From: Methanomassiliicoccales archaeon RumEn M2
GTDB taxonomy: Archaea > Thermoplasmatota > Thermoplasmata > Methanomassiliicoccales > Methanomethylophilaceae
Assembly: GCA_001421175.1 (NCBI GenBank)
Contig: LJKL01000011.1
Location: 57,138 to 121,137, forward strand
DNA: 64,000 bases
Direction of reading: 5' to 3'
Of this stretch, positions 43,879-53,997 are shown piece after piece; within the stretch, counting starts at the first letter, position 1, and every line of letters starts with the position of its first letter. The position numbers and the translations under genes were made by a program. Below the pieces are notes generated by a model that was not told the DNA's origin, made no database searches, and saw nothing but the letters and a program-made list of their open reading frames with translations.

Positions 43879-45999
43879 ATGAAGAAGAACATAGCATTGA
43901 TAGGAAATCCCAACAGCGGTAAGACGACGCTGTTCAACGCTCTTACAGGCGGTTCTCAGCGTGTCGGGAACTGGCCAGGTGTTACTGTTGAGAAGAAGGA
44001 AGGCAAACTGAGGCAAGCCAGGGACGTCACGGTAACGGATCTCCCCGGCGTGTACTCATTATCCCCTTATTCTCCGGAAGAGGAGGTATCGAGGAGATTC
44101 CTGGTGGAGGGCAGTGCAGATGCAGTGATCAACGTGGTTGACGCGACGAATCTGGAGCGGAACCTGATTCTCACACTTCAGCTTCTCGAGATGGGGATTC
44201 CGGTGACGGTGGCCCTCAACATGAGTGATGTCGTCGAGAGGAGGGGAGACACCGTTGACGAGAAGAAGCTGTCCGAGAGGCTCGGCTGTCCGGTAATAAG
44301 GGTGTCAGCACTCAAAAGGGAAGGGTTGGAGAATCTGGCCGCAACGGTTTTGGAACAGGCTTCTTACGGAACGAGGATCCCAAAGAAATTTTTCAAATGT
44401 GAGCTCTCAAAGGCGATTTCCGAGATCTCCGGTATGTTGGAAGGACACATAGGGGACGATCTTCTGTATTGGTACTCGATCAAGGTGATGGAGCATGACC
44501 CCCATGTGCCGGAAGCGCTACCGTCCCCGGTACTGGAAAGAGCTTTGGAAACGGTCAGACGCACAGAGGACTCCTTGGGCGACGACGGGGAAGCGATCAT
44601 TGCGTCCGCAAGGTATGAGGTCGTGGATTCCTTGGTCAGAGGCATATATCAAAAATCTGAGAAGGGCGGGAAGAGCGTCACCGACCGTATAGATGAGGTT
44701 GTAACCAACCGCTGGCTCGCTATACCCATATTCGCAGCCGTAATGTTCCTTGTCTACTATCTTTCTATAACCTCCGTAGGCGGATATATGACCGATTGGG
44801 TCAACGAGACGGTGTTCGAAGAGAACGTGCTGCCACGCACAGCGGATTGGCTTGCGGGAATGGGTGTGGAGGATTGGCTTGTCTCGCTTATTGTGAACGG
44901 TATAATAACTGGTGTGGGAGCTGTACTTGGCTTTCTGCCCCAGCTCTTAGTACTGTTCCTATTGCTGGCTCTTCTTGAGGACAGCGGATACATGGCAAGG
45001 ATAGCTTTTGTCATGGACCGCATACTGAGAAGGTTCGGTCTTTCCGGGAAGTCCTTCATACCCATAATCGTCGGGACCGGCTGTGCTGTCCCCGGTATAA
45101 TGGCATCCCGTACGATAGAGGATGAGAGAGACAGGAAGATAACGGCCATGACGACATCGTTCATGCCCTGCTCGGCGAAGCTCCCGGTGATAGCTCTGAT
45201 CTCCGGAGCGCTCTTCGGAGGATCCGCGTGGATAGCAGTTTCCGTTTACTTCATCGGAGTGTTCTCCATACTGGTGTCCGGAGTGATACTGAAGAAGATC
45301 AGAGGTGCCTTCGGAAAGGCATCCCCTTTCGTCATGGAGCTTCCGGATTACCATGTGCCAAGTGCGAGGAATGTTGTCCTGAGCATGGGGGACAGGTCCT
45401 GGCACTTCGTGAAGAAGGCAGGAACGATAATAGTCTTGGCAAGCGGACTGATATGGCTTCTGACATCGTATGACTGGAGTCTCAACCCGGTTGGGGCCGA
45501 ATCCTCGATGCTGGCATCCATAGGCAATGCCCTGAGTCCGGCATTCTCGCCTTTGGGGTGGGGGGACTGGAGAGCAGTAGTGGGAACCCTGTCGGGTCTT
45601 GTAGCCAAAGAGAACATCCTCTCCACCTTCGGCATACTCTTCGGAATGGAGGCTGTGGCTGAGGACGGAGCGGAGATATGGACATACATGGCAACGATAA
45701 TGTCTCCTCTGGCGGGCTTCTCCTTCCTGCTCTTCAACATGTTGTGTGCCCCGTGCTTCGCGGCCATAGGCGCCATGCGCAGAGAGCTTGGATCCTGGAA
45801 GGAGACAGCGCTCGCGGTGGGGTACCAGTGCGCATTCGCGTATGTCGTTGCCCTTGCAGTGTACCAGTTCGGTCTGGCTATCCAGGGGACTCCTTCCTTT
45901 TGGCTCATACCCGCGGCTCTGCTCGTCATCGGGACGGGATACCTGTTCTTCAGGAACCCCGGTGAGCCTGAGGATGAGGTCCCGGCGGAGGCAGCATGA
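43879..45999 (+). CDS. feoB: Ferrous iron transporter FeoB
   Basis: FeoB imports Fe(II) with a cytoplasmic GTPase domain and a membrane channel. G1 is GNPNSGKTTLFNALTG, G3 is DLPGVYSL, G4 is NMSD; the membrane part includes LLALLEDSGYMARIAFVMD and the gate repeats with Cys in GTGCAVPGIMASRT and SFMPCSAKLPVIAL. The length is 706 residues and the frame is intact. The stop overlaps the small Cys-rich gene (ATGA). Confidence 0.96.
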   Translation: MKKNIALIGNPNSGKTTLFNALTGGSQRVGNWPGVTVEKKEGKLRQARDVTVTDLPGVYSLSPYSPEEEVSRRFLVEGSADAVINVVDATNLERNLILTLQLLEMGIPVTVALNMSDVVERRGDTVDEKKLSERLGCPVIRVSALKREGLENLAATVLEQASYGTRIPKKFFKCELSKAISEISGMLEGHIGDDLLYWYSIKVMEHDPHVPEALPSPVLERALETVRRTEDSLGDDGEAIIASARYEVVDSLVRGIYQKSEKGGKSVTDRIDEVVTNRWLAIPIFAAVMFLVYYLSITSVGGYMTDWVNETVFEENVLPRTADWLAGMGVEDWLVSLIVNGIITGVGAVLGFLPQLLVLFLLLALLEDSGYMARIAFVMDRILRRFGLSGKSFIPIIVGTGCAVPGIMASRTIEDERDRKITAMTTSFMPCSAKLPVIALISGALFGGSAWIAVSVYFIGVFSILVSGVILKKIRGAFGKASPFVMELPDYHVPSARNVVLSMGDRSWHFVKKAGTIIVLASGLIWLLTSYDWSLNPVGAESSMLASIGNALSPAFSPLGWGDWRAVVGTLSGLVAKENILSTFGILFGMEAVAEDGAEIWTYMATIMSPLAGFSFLLFNMLCAPCFAAIGAMRRELGSWKETALAVGYQCAFAYVVALAVYQFGLAIQGTPSFWLIPAALLVIGTGYLFFRNPGEPEDEVPAEAA

Positions 46000-46157
46000 T
46001 GTCCTCTGCGACTGTCCTGGTCCTTGCGGCCGTGCTGCTGATACTGGCTCTTGCAGGTGTCGGAGCATACAGGCTGAGGAGGGGGTGCTGCGGCAATTGC
46101 GCAGACTGCGGCAATTGCCGCAGTGCGCCAATAAACATCAAAGAAGAGGACGAGTGA
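45996..46157 (+). CDS. FeoB-associated Cys-rich membrane peptide
   Basis: A 53-residue product with one N-terminal transmembrane helix (VLVLAAVLLILALAGVGAY) followed by a basic stop-transfer and a short CCGNCADCGNC cluster. This layout is that of the small FeoB-associated Cys-rich proteins found after feoB in bacteria. It overlaps the feoB stop by 4 nt, with two consecutive ATGs. The five Cys may bind iron on its way through the channel; that role is inferred. Confidence 0.8.
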   Translation: MMSSATVLVLAAVLLILALAGVGAYRLRRGCCGNCADCGNCRSAPINIKEEDE

Positions 46158-46274
46158 GGTCTCTGAAATCCCCTTTCCAAACATTTTACTTTATCCATTT
46201 TCGGGAGCGGGGATATCTCTTTATCTTAAATGAACATATTATCTTATGCTCTTATCCGTCTCGGAGGGTTCAGA

Positions 46275-47767
46275 ATGAAGAACCCGCGGTTTTTGATAAC
46301 GAGAAATACATAAAGCTTCAGTCGGAACACATCCGCGAGCGCATATCGAAGTTCGGCGGGAAACTGTATCTGGAGTTCGGCGGTAAGATATTCGATGACA
46401 ATCATGCTGCAAGAGTGCTCCCGGGATTCCACCCGGATTCCAAGATCAGCATGCTGGATTCCATGAAGGACCAGGTAGAGGTCGTTCTGGTGATCAGTGC
46501 CTTTGATATAGAGAAGAACAAGACCCGCAGCGACATAGGCATAACGTATGATATGGACGTTCTGCGTCTGATCGATTCTTTCCGGGACAGGGGATTCTTC
46601 GTAGGTAGCGTCGTTATAACCCATTATTCCGGCCAGGTATCCGCAGACGTTTTCTGCAGCAGGCTGAAGGCCTTCGGTGTGAAGAATTACAAGCACTACA
46701 TCATAGCAGGCTATCCTTCCAATATCCAGAAGGTGGTGAGCGATGACGGATTCGGGAAGAATGATTATGTGAATACCGAGAGGCCTTTGGTGGTGGTGAC
46801 TGCGCCGGGACCCGGCAGCGGGAAGATGGCGGTATGCCTTTCCCAGCTTTACAATGATAATAAGCGCAGTATAAAGTCAGGGTATGCGAAATTCGAGACC
46901 TTCCCTATATGGAATCTGCCTCTGAAGCATCCAGTGAATCTGGCATATGAAGCGGCCACGGCTGACCTGAACGATCTGAATATGATAGATCCGTTCCACC
47001 TGGAGGCGCACGGGGTCACAGCTGTCAATTATAATCGAGATATAGAGATATTCCCTGTGCTGCAGGCTATGTTCGAGCATATATTCGGGAAGTCTCCTTA
47101 CAGATCCCCTACTGACATGGGTGTTAACATGGCAGGCAATTGCATAGCGGATGAGGCTGCGGTGATCAGGGCTGCCAAAGAGGAGATAGTCCGCCGTTAC
47201 TTCTGGACGCTGTGCGATCAGAAGAGGGGCACGACCTCAGAGGGAGCAGTGATCAAGCTGGAGCTTCTGCTGAAACAGGCGGGTACGGGGCCCGATGACA
47301 GGAAAGTGGTGAACGCTGTTCGCGGGCACCCTGAGGTGAAAACCAAGCCAGTATCGGCAATAGAACTCCCCAACGGCAAGATCGTTACAGGGAAGGAATC
47401 ATCCATGATGGTTGCCCCTTCTGCGATGATGCTCAATGCGGTCAAGGAATTGGCTGATATTGAGGATAATGTGCATCTGCTCTCCCCGTACGTCCTGGAA
47501 CCTGTCCAGGAGCTGAAGGTTAAATACATGGGAGGAAGCAGCCCGAGACTGCACTTGGACGAGACCCTAATATCGTTGTCGGTTTGCGCGATAACGAATC
47601 CCATGGCGGAAAAGGTCCTTCAGCAGCTCCCGAAACTGAAAGGCTGCGAATTCCACTCATCTGTGATGCTGGAGCCCGGGGATGAGACCGTCCTCAGGAG
47701 CCTGGGGGTCAACGTGACCTGCGAGCCCAGATTCAGGACCAACAGCCTGTATCAGAAAGGCTACTGA
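46275..47767 (+). CDS. DUF1846 family protein (frame break near the N-terminus)
   Basis: About 497 residues matching the DUF1846 family, whose function is unknown. Clear stretches are [40 protein letters not shown] (cut here), a P-loop-like [17 protein letters not shown] and [23 protein letters not shown] (partly). No start codon lies in the main frame near its N-terminus; an ATG at 46275 with a GGAGGG ribosome site encodes MKNPRF and enters the main frame if one T is added to the 5-T run at 46290-46294, giving [16 protein letters not shown]. This is the best start. The stop overlaps convergent nfo by 7 nt. Confidence 0.82.
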
Positions 47768-48597
47768 CCAGCGTAGCGGGATCTGAGAACGGCGATCTCC
47801 TCCGCATATCCGGGAAGCTCGTTCGGGGTCTCCAGATAGAAGGGCAATCTTCTCAGACGTGGCTCGTTGATGACGCGTACCATGGCCTCCAGGCCGATGC
47901 TGCCCTCACCTATCTTGGCGTGGCGGTCCTTATGGGAGCCTGCTCCGTTGACGCTGTCGTTGACGTGTATGGCCTTCAGCCTCTCCAGGCCGATGATATC
48001 ATCGAACTCGTCCAAGACACCGCCGAGGTCGTTCACTATATCGTAACCGGCATCGAAAACGTGACAGGTATCCAGGCAGACCCCTATGCGGTCCTGCATG
48101 GTGACCCCGTCGATTATGCTCCTCAGCTCCTCGAAGGTCCTGCCGATCTCTGAGCCTTTGCCGGCCATCGTCTCCAAAAGAACAGTGGTGGTCTGCCCCT
48201 CTTCCATCACCGAATCCAGCATATCTGTGACAAGCCTGATCCCCTTTTCCGGGCCCTGTCCGACATGGCTGCCGGGGTGCAGATTGTAGCAATTACCTGG
48301 CGTGAACTCCATTCTTTTAAGGTCATCGGCCATGGACTCTGTTGCGAAACGTCTCACACCCGGGTCAGCGGAAGCTCCGTTGAGGGTGTAAGAAGCATGT
48401 GCCAGTATGTGCTTTATATCGTTATTTTCGGAGAATTCCAAGAATTTGCGAACATCTTCCGGGTCGATGGCCTTCGCGCTTCCGCCCCGCGGATTCCTGG
48501 TGAAGAACTGGAAGGTGTTGGCGCCGATGGACAGTGCGGTCCTGCCCATATCCAAATATCCTTTCGCTACGGAGAGATGGCAGCCTATTCTGAGCAT
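47761..48597 (-). CDS. nfo: Endonuclease IV (AP endonuclease)
   Basis: Endonuclease IV cuts DNA 5' of abasic sites and uses three zinc ions. The TIM-barrel motifs are visible: [95 protein letters not shown] (in part). The ATG at 48597 (MLRIGCHLS) gives the family start; an upstream in-frame start at 48672 is not conserved. It ends in TAG. 278 residues. Confidence 0.94.
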   Translation of the reverse strand: MLRIGCHLSVAKGYLDMGRTALSIGANTFQFFTRNPRGGSAKAIDPEDVRKFLEFSENNDIKHILAHASYTLNGASADPGVRRFATESMADDLKRMEFTPGNCYNLHPGSHVGQGPEKGIRLVTDMLDSVMEEGQTTTVLLETMAGKGSEIGRTFEELRSIIDGVTMQDRIGVCLDTCHVFDAGYDIVNDLGGVLDEFDDIIGLERLKAIHVNDSVNGAGSHKDRHAKIGEGSIGLEAMVRVINEPRLRRLPFYLETPNELPGYAEEIAVLRSRYAGQ

Positions 48598-48750
48598 ACC
48601 CACCTTATGAAGGTGGACCCTTAAAACATAACGCAGGAATCGAACAGACCGTAACCTTGCATACGGATCCATGACGATGGAGATATTGAGGCTAATAATG
48701 TGATATCTGGAATATTCTGTATGAATGTTATGGGACCCAACATATGAAGA

Positions 48751-50745
48751 TCATTGGCCCGTGAACCTAGGCTTGCCCGCAGCCGTGATATACAAGGTCA
48801 TCTCAACAAGTATGCCGTTTTTGCTGTTGCCTCCGAACCATTGTTCCTCTCTTCTTACAGTCACGGAAGGATCTATCGCTCCATGTCCTTTTGCGATTCC
48901 CAGGACCTCCTCGGTGCCGTACTTTGTGGCGTATGCTATCGCATCGCTCAGCTTAACGAATTCCTTGATCTCGAAGGGGGCTATCATGACGGAGCGCGGA
49001 TTCTCTTCCTGAACGCTGCCGTCCATAGGCTTTATGACGATCGGTATCGTCTCAACTATGCTCCCAGTTATAGCGCCCACGGCATTCCCTACGTCGGAGT
49101 TCTCCAATAATAGAAGTTCCGCATCGAACTTCTTGGCCATCTCAGGGAAATAGGCGTTGACAGGGGCCCCTATCCCGATTATCGGTTTGTTGAATCTCAT
49201 GAAGCAGCCGTAATCCTTCCCGAACTTCCCTGAGATGGATTTTCTCATGAAATCCGTGTCCGCCATCGTCGGGCTCTCCATTCCGGTCTCCTCTATCACG
49301 AGATCCTTCACCAGTGCTTCGGCCAGCCGGTCTATCACCTTATTCTTGGCAAGTGCCAGGAATTCATTGGTCCCGATATCCATAAGATAAGACATGTATT
49401 CTGCGCCCAGTTTCGAGGCTTCGGCATCATATTCCAGATAGGTGCCGTCAGCGTGGAGGACATCCGTGGGGGTGAAGCCTATGCGCTGTATCACGCCGCC
49501 CTTCTCCATCCGGGAGATGTTGAACGTCATCGGATGTATGTCTGTGATCCTGGAAGCTTCGGCGAGGGATACAGGCTCCTTCTCAGCGAGCTTAAGGAAT
49601 GTAAGGTCCTTCTCATTCATGAAATCTGCCGGAGGACGCCCCCTGGATACGAAGAATTCGCTCTCATGGATTATCCCTTCGTACGTATGGGCGTTCCTGG
49701 GTCTTCTCCTCCTGTCCATCTCTATCGCTGCAAGCTTGCTCTTCAGGGAGGGCCACTGGGCCGATGCTATGCACAACGGCACTGCCCTGTAAGGGCCGAC
49801 GAATAGCTGCTTATTGTTGACGACAATCCTGCTGTCGCCTCCGAGGCCGGTGGTGGCTATGTTGGCTGCCAGGACCTTTGTCCTCTTACCGTCTATCATG
49901 GCCCCTTCCGATTCAAGACGCGGCTGCCCTCCTCTGAGAACTCCGATATCGGTGGTAGTTCCGCCCATGTCGATGACTATCGCGTCTTCTCTTCCGGAGA
50001 GGGCTTTGGCGCCTATTAGGCTGGCCGCAGGCCCGGAGATTATGGTCTCTATGGGCCTGTCAAGTGCCAGAGCCTCATTCATCAGGGATCCGTCTCCCTT
50101 CACGACCATCAAAGGTGCTTTTATTCCTGCGTTCATCAGGGATCTCCTTACGGAGTTTATCAGCTCCCTTATCATCGGGAGAAGGCGGGCATTCATCACC
50201 GCAGTGACTGCCCTTTCATCGAACCCGAGGCTCGAGGAAAGCTCATGTCCGCAGACGACAGGGACACCGAGTATCTCGTCGGACATCGCCTTCACCTTCT
50301 TCTCGTGATACGGGTTCCTGACACTGAGATATCCGGAGACCGCAAGGCTGTCTATCTTCTCTTTGACGGATTCCAGGAACTCCCTGATCTTCCTTTCTTC
50401 CATCGCTTCGGTCTCTCTGCCGTAGAGGCTGAACCTCCCCCTGCTGCTGCAGTAGGCGTCCACGGCGACGGTCTTGCTGTACTCCAAACCCATGCTTATA
50501 AGCCCGACCCTGCCTCCGCGCCCCTCCACTACGGAATTGGTCGCCAGTGTCGAGGACATCGAGACCATGGTCACCTGCTTCAGAAGTTCCGGGTCCAGTT
50601 TGCGCACGGAGGAATCTATGCCTACCGAGAGGTCGGAATAAGTGGTTAGTGATTTGGCCTTCTGGAGTACCTTTCCAGTCTCGAAATCCAATATGACTGC
50701 GTCAGTATACGTTCCACCGGTGTCAAAACCCAGGCCCAGGCTCAT
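48751..50745 (-). CDS. Hydantoinase/oxoprolinase family ASKHA protein
   Basis: A 664-residue member of the HyuA group. The N-terminus has the phosphate loop GFDTGGTYTDAVI; further on are SSTLATNSVVEGRGGRVGL, IDMGGTTTDIGVLRGG and GLGGDSRI, all ATP-site elements. Between about 410 and 480 a winged-helix-like insert (TFLKLAEKEPVSLAEASRI) precedes GFTPTDVLHADG. The substrate in methanogens is unknown and hydantoin hydrolysis is not implied. A C-terminal paralogue fragment lies just right, in opposite orientation. The ATG at 50745 is chosen because it precedes the conserved strand directly. Confidence 0.82.
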   Translation of the reverse strand: MSLGLGFDTGGTYTDAVILDFETGKVLQKAKSLTTYSDLSVGIDSSVRKLDPELLKQVTMVSMSSTLATNSVVEGRGGRVGLISMGLEYSKTVAVDAYCSSRGRFSLYGRETEAMEERKIREFLESVKEKIDSLAVSGYLSVRNPYHEKKVKAMSDEILGVPVVCGHELSSSLGFDERAVTAVMNARLLPMIRELINSVRRSLMNAGIKAPLMVVKGDGSLMNEALALDRPIETIISGPAASLIGAKALSGREDAIVIDMGGTTTDIGVLRGGQPRLESEGAMIDGKRTKVLAANIATTGLGGDSRIVVNNKQLFVGPYRAVPLCIASAQWPSLKSKLAAIEMDRRRRPRNAHTYEGIIHESEFFVSRGRPPADFMNEKDLTFLKLAEKEPVSLAEASRITDIHPMTFNISRMEKGGVIQRIGFTPTDVLHADGTYLEYDAEASKLGAEYMSYLMDIGTNEFLALAKNKVIDRLAEALVKDLVIEETGMESPTMADTDFMRKSISGKFGKDYGCFMRFNKPIIGIGAPVNAYFPEMAKKFDAELLLLENSDVGNAVGAITGSIVETIPIVIKPMDGSVQEENPRSVMIAPFEIKEFVKLSDAIAYATKYGTEEVLGIAKGHGAIDPSVTVRREEQWFGGNSKNGILVEMTLYITAAGKPRFTGQ

Positions 50746-50877
50746 ATCGTCAGGAACGGCTGTCAGATATATGAAATACCTTTGTCGATGCTTCGGATGT
50801 TTGGGTAAGGATCGAAGGCGCAAGATATCTTAAACAAAAAAACCATAAGCAACAGCCAAGCCCGAGCTGGTTACCAA

Positions 50878-51396
50878 ATGTATCGAGTCATGATCATAAG
50901 CAGGGATGCAGAATTCCTGTCACAGGCTAATATGTACCTCTGCAGGATGAATGCTGATATCAGAGTCATCACTCTCAGCGATCCTTCCAAGATAGAGGAG
51001 ACTTTGGAAACGTCCCTTCCCGTGGACGGTTTCGTGTGCGATCACAATCCGCCGAAGACCGATGCTTTCGAGATCTTTCAAGCGAGGGTCAAGAAGAAGG
51101 ATTTCAGACCATTCATAATAACGACCTCCAAAGAAGATGAGACGATCATATCCCGGGCATATGAGCAGAAGATAGATTATGTCGTAGTAAGGGACCGGCC
51201 GATAATGAACCTCTATCTGGATTTCACCTCCAAGATCGTCGTGGCCGTGGAAGCCTGGCGCATAAAGAGGGAAAGGGAAGTCAACGAGAGGAGGCTGAAA
51301 GCGCTGGTCAGAGTAGCCAGTATGCATAATTCTCCTTCCACGAGATCCTCTTCTATGTTCTGGAGGAGTTCGTTGCCTTCGGGAAGCAAGAGATAA
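50878..51396 (+). CDS. Receiver-like domain protein, 3' part altered
   Basis: The first ~125 residues have the alternating pattern of a response-regulator receiver (MYRVMIISRDAEFLSQ, PVDGFVCDHNPPKTDAFEI with the Asp region, RPFIITTSKEDET, KIDYVVVRDRP). It is followed by an EAWRIKREREVNERR-type linker and VRVASMHN, the usual entry to a GAF-like sensor domain. Adding one T near 51331-51335 would continue this as SFHEILFYVLEEFVAF, which then runs straight into a HyuA-like C-terminus (next entry). In the given frame it ends in 22 unrelated residues. A histidine kinase is not encoded nearby. Confidence 0.6.
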   Translation: MYRVMIISRDAEFLSQANMYLCRMNADIRVITLSDPSKIEETLETSLPVDGFVCDHNPPKTDAFEIFQARVKKKDFRPFIITTSKEDETIISRAYEQKIDYVVVRDRPIMNLYLDFTSKIVVAVEAWRIKREREVNERRLKALVRVASMHNSPSTRSSSMFWRSSLPSGSKR

Positions 51397-52034
51397 TAGA
51401 TAAGTTGGCCTCAGAACTTCTGAAAGAGCTGTTCTTCGAGGAGACTGGCACATTCGAGCCGGACACCATAGGTAAGGACCTGATGACAAAGGCGATCAAG
51501 GGGAGATTCGGTTTGGACTATTCATGCAGGATAACTCTCAACAAGCCGATAATAGGCATAGGGGCGCCGGTGGCGGCATATTATCCTCAGGTGGCGGAGA
51601 AGTTCGACTGCGAGCTGATACTTCCCAAGTACGCAGAGGTAGGCAATGCGGTGGGAGCTATAACCGGGAGCATCGTGGAATCCATGGACATCCTGATAAG
51701 GCCGAAGCCCGGAGAGAATGCGGTCAATGATCCGAAGTGCTTCCTTTTCGCGCCATTCGGCAGAATGGAATTCGAAACGGTCACAGAGGCAGTTGATTAC
51801 GCCGAGAAGAAAGCATCGGAGATCCTGTTGGATATGGTAATCTCAGAAGGGGCGGAGAATCCTAAGTTGGAGATGGAGAGGATCGACAGGAAGTACGAGT
51901 TCGGCTCCGGTTACGGAGCCTATGCTCTGCTCGAGACTCATGTGAAGGTATCTGCCGTGGGGAAGCCCAAGCAGTTCAGGCCCATGGAGAAGACATCCTA
52001 CTACTCGGACCTGAAACAGGCTTGGGACGTCTGA
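51330..52034 (+). pseudogene. C-terminal fragment of a hydantoinase/oxoprolinase-like protein
   Basis: From about 51375 the frame matches the last ~210 residues of the 664-residue protein encoded at 48751-50745 (shared blocks: NKPIIGIGAP, VGNAVGAITGSIVE, AVGKP), but it lacks the whole N-terminal ATPase region. It has no start of its own with a ribosome site; an ATG at 51405 is internal. With one base restored it would be fused in frame to the receiver domain at 50878, total about 385 residues. It is therefore either a remnant left by deletion between a receiver gene and a hyuA paralogue or a genuine fusion. Confidence 0.6.
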
Positions 52035-52315
52035 TCACTTCAGATCCTTGACGGATATGATGTGCCAGCCGAACTCGGTCCTCACGGGACCGACCACATC
52101 GCCCTTCTTGGCTGCGAAGGCGGCGTCCTCGAACTCCTTCACCATCTGACCCTTGGAGAACCATCCGAGGTCCCCTCCCTTGTTCTTGGACGGGCATTGG
52201 AGAATCTCTTGGCCAACTCGGCGAAGTCCTCTCCCTTCCTTATCCTTTCCATTATCTTCTGAGCGTCCTTCTCGGAACCGACCAATATGTGAGCTGCGTT
52301 CGCTTTGGTTGCCAT
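52035..52315 (-). CDS. Parvulin-type peptidyl-prolyl isomerase (frame break)
   Basis: The start ([18 protein letters not shown]) and middle ([13 protein letters not shown]) are those of a single-domain parvulin. After about 52193 the conserved remainder is in another frame: [35 protein letters not shown] and FGWHIISV, ending at 52035. Restoring one T (AATTGCCC instead of AATGCCC) gives a 93-residue protein of normal parvulin length. Small archaeal parvulins are cytoplasmic folding helpers. Confidence 0.8.
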
Positions 52316-52357
52316 GATGGCATTATGGCGCAGGTCGTTTATATCCTGAACGCAGGC

Positions 52358-53143
52358 TCAGATCTTCCTGCCCGTCTTCTCCAGGAATCTGTCGAGCTTC
52401 TTCCTCTCGGATCGCCAGTAAGCTTTCTTTATCGGGGGGATCAGGGTGAACAGAATAAGAGCCAGCCGGAAGAGCCTGCTGGGGAAGACCTTCTTCCTGT
52501 TCTTCTCGATGCCCTCTATCATCCTCCTTGCCACGAGGCCCGGCTCCTGCACGGGATAGGGCCTCTCGAAATCTGTCTCCGAAGCAGACCTGAAGAAATC
52601 CGTGTTCACGGCCACCGGATATAGCACAGTCAGCCTGACGTTCCCGGGCTTCTCCAGGCGCAGCGACTCCTGGAATCCGTTGAGGGCGAATTTCGTGGAC
52701 CCGTACAACGCATATCCGGGCATACCCAGTATGCCGATCCCTGAGCAGGTTATGGCGAAAGCGCCCTCCCTCTCGCCAAGCCGCCGGACGAATCTCTGAT
52801 AGGAATATATCGGGGATACGGTGTTGGTATCGAATATCCTCTGTATCCTGTCCCAGTCCTCATAATCTATTATCTCGTAATAGGCGAACCCGGCGTTCGC
52901 TATGAAAACATTTATGGTCCCGAATTCCTCGTACGCCTTCTCAAAAAGCAGGTCGACACCTTCCTTTGAGGATATATCGCATACGAAAGGGACCGCATTC
53001 GGGTCTGCCAACGATTCCACGGCGTCAGTTCTGAGATCGGCGGCGAGGACCCTGCTGCCTTTGCAGAGCAGAAGTTTCAGCATCTCCATTCCTATGCCGC
53101 TGTTGGCCCCGGTGAGGACGACGTTCTTCCCGGAAAGGTCCAT
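52358..53143 (-). CDS. Short-chain dehydrogenase/reductase
   Basis: A classical SDR: cofactor motif TGANSGIGMEML, Asp in AADLRTD (prefers NAD), ANAGFAYYE, the catalytic Ser in TCSGIGIL and YGSTK (YxxxK). The C-terminal 40 residues include a hydrophobic stretch (LFRLALILFTLIPPI) and a basic tail, suggesting membrane attachment and possibly a lipid-type substrate. The ATG at 53143 is preferred over 53152 and 53167 because GATGAGG lies at the right distance upstream. Confidence 0.85.
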   Translation of the reverse strand: MDLSGKNVVLTGANSGIGMEMLKLLLCKGSRVLAADLRTDAVESLADPNAVPFVCDISSKEGVDLLFEKAYEEFGTINVFIANAGFAYYEIIDYEDWDRIQRIFDTNTVSPIYSYQRFVRRLGEREGAFAITCSGIGILGMPGYALYGSTKFALNGFQESLRLEKPGNVRLTVLYPVAVNTDFFRSASETDFERPYPVQEPGLVARRMIEGIEKNRKKVFPSRLFRLALILFTLIPPIKKAYWRSERKKLDRFLEKTGRKI

Positions 53144-53169
53144 GGTATACCTCATCTCCCAGTTCATAT

Positions 53170-53976
53170 TTAGCGGGATTCATCGAGGACGGGGTTGACA
53201 TAGCGCTTCCTGCGTGTAAGTCTTCCCCGCTCTATGGCCCAGAACGGGCATCTGTGGAGGCAGGCGAGGCACAGGTCGCAACGATCCTTAACCCAGGCCG
53301 CCCTGCCGTCCTTTATCTCAATGGCATCTGCCGGGCATATCCTGGCACACAGACCGCATCCGGTGCATTTGCTGTTGAGCCTGAATTTTGACGTCTTCCT
53401 TCCTCTGATGAAGTACCCCCGGGCGATACCTGTCATGAATCCCGGGCCTTTGTTGCTGTTATGATTCCCTCTGCTCCTTTTTCGGATTATCGAGGCTATT
53501 TCTTCCGCTTTCCCGTCCACACCTGAGAGCAGCTCGTCTATCTTATCCTGAGGAGGCACTCTGAAGAGAGGAGTGTAATTCTCGGGCATCTTGACGGAGA
53601 ACACGTAATCCAGTTTCAGATTCCTGGAGCCGAGGAGTCTCTCCGCCTCGGAGTCGGCCCTGCTGGTGAATGTCCCGCAGGTCAGTACCAGGAATATCTC
53701 CGGGGTTCCGTTGATGAATGAGATGCGTGAGAGAAGGTCCACTATGGTCACGGGAAGTCCGTAGAAGTGCACCGGGCATACGATTCCCACGATCCCGTCG
53801 TGCTCCAATCTGCAATCCCCTCTTGTGAGATCCGCGGCAGATACCACGTCTCCGCCCAGCCTTTCCTTAAGAGCCAAAGCGACCTGCAGGCTGTTCCCCG
53901 TGCCCGTGTAACAGATTATCACGCTCTGCTCATGGCGTGTATCCGATAAACTGTTTTTCCACAACATATTCATCAT
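53170..53976 (-). CDS. EFR1-type flavodoxin-ferredoxin fusion
   Basis: The N-terminal ~150 residues look like a flavodoxin (IICYTGTGNSLQVALAL binds the FMN phosphate; CPVHFYGLP). The C-terminal part carries two [4Fe-4S] motifs, CTGCGLCARICP and CDLCLACLHRCP. This combination is the EFR1 family, presumed to pass electrons between ferredoxin and flavin carriers. Three ATGs (53976, 53973, 53967) are possible starts; the frame further upstream runs antisense to the aldehyde dehydrogenase gene. It is divergent from that gene with 21 nt between. Confidence 0.82.
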   Translation of the reverse strand: MMNMLWKNSLSDTRHEQSVIICYTGTGNSLQVALALKERLGGDVVSAADLTRGDCRLEHDGIVGIVCPVHFYGLPVTIVDLLSRISFINGTPEIFLVLTCGTFTSRADSEAERLLGSRNLKLDYVFSVKMPENYTPLFRVPPQDKIDELLSGVDGKAEEIASIIRKRSRGNHNSNKGPGFMTGIARGYFIRGRKTSKFRLNSKCTGCGLCARICPADAIEIKDGRAAWVKDRCDLCLACLHRCPFWAIERGRLTRRKRYVNPVLDESR

Positions 53977-53997
53977 GATGATGCATTCAACCCTAAC

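Noticed and set aside
48598..48750. A hidden small gene between nfo and the hydantoinase-like gene
   Set aside because: Only very short open frames are present, no ribosome site precedes them and no RNA gene pattern was seen.
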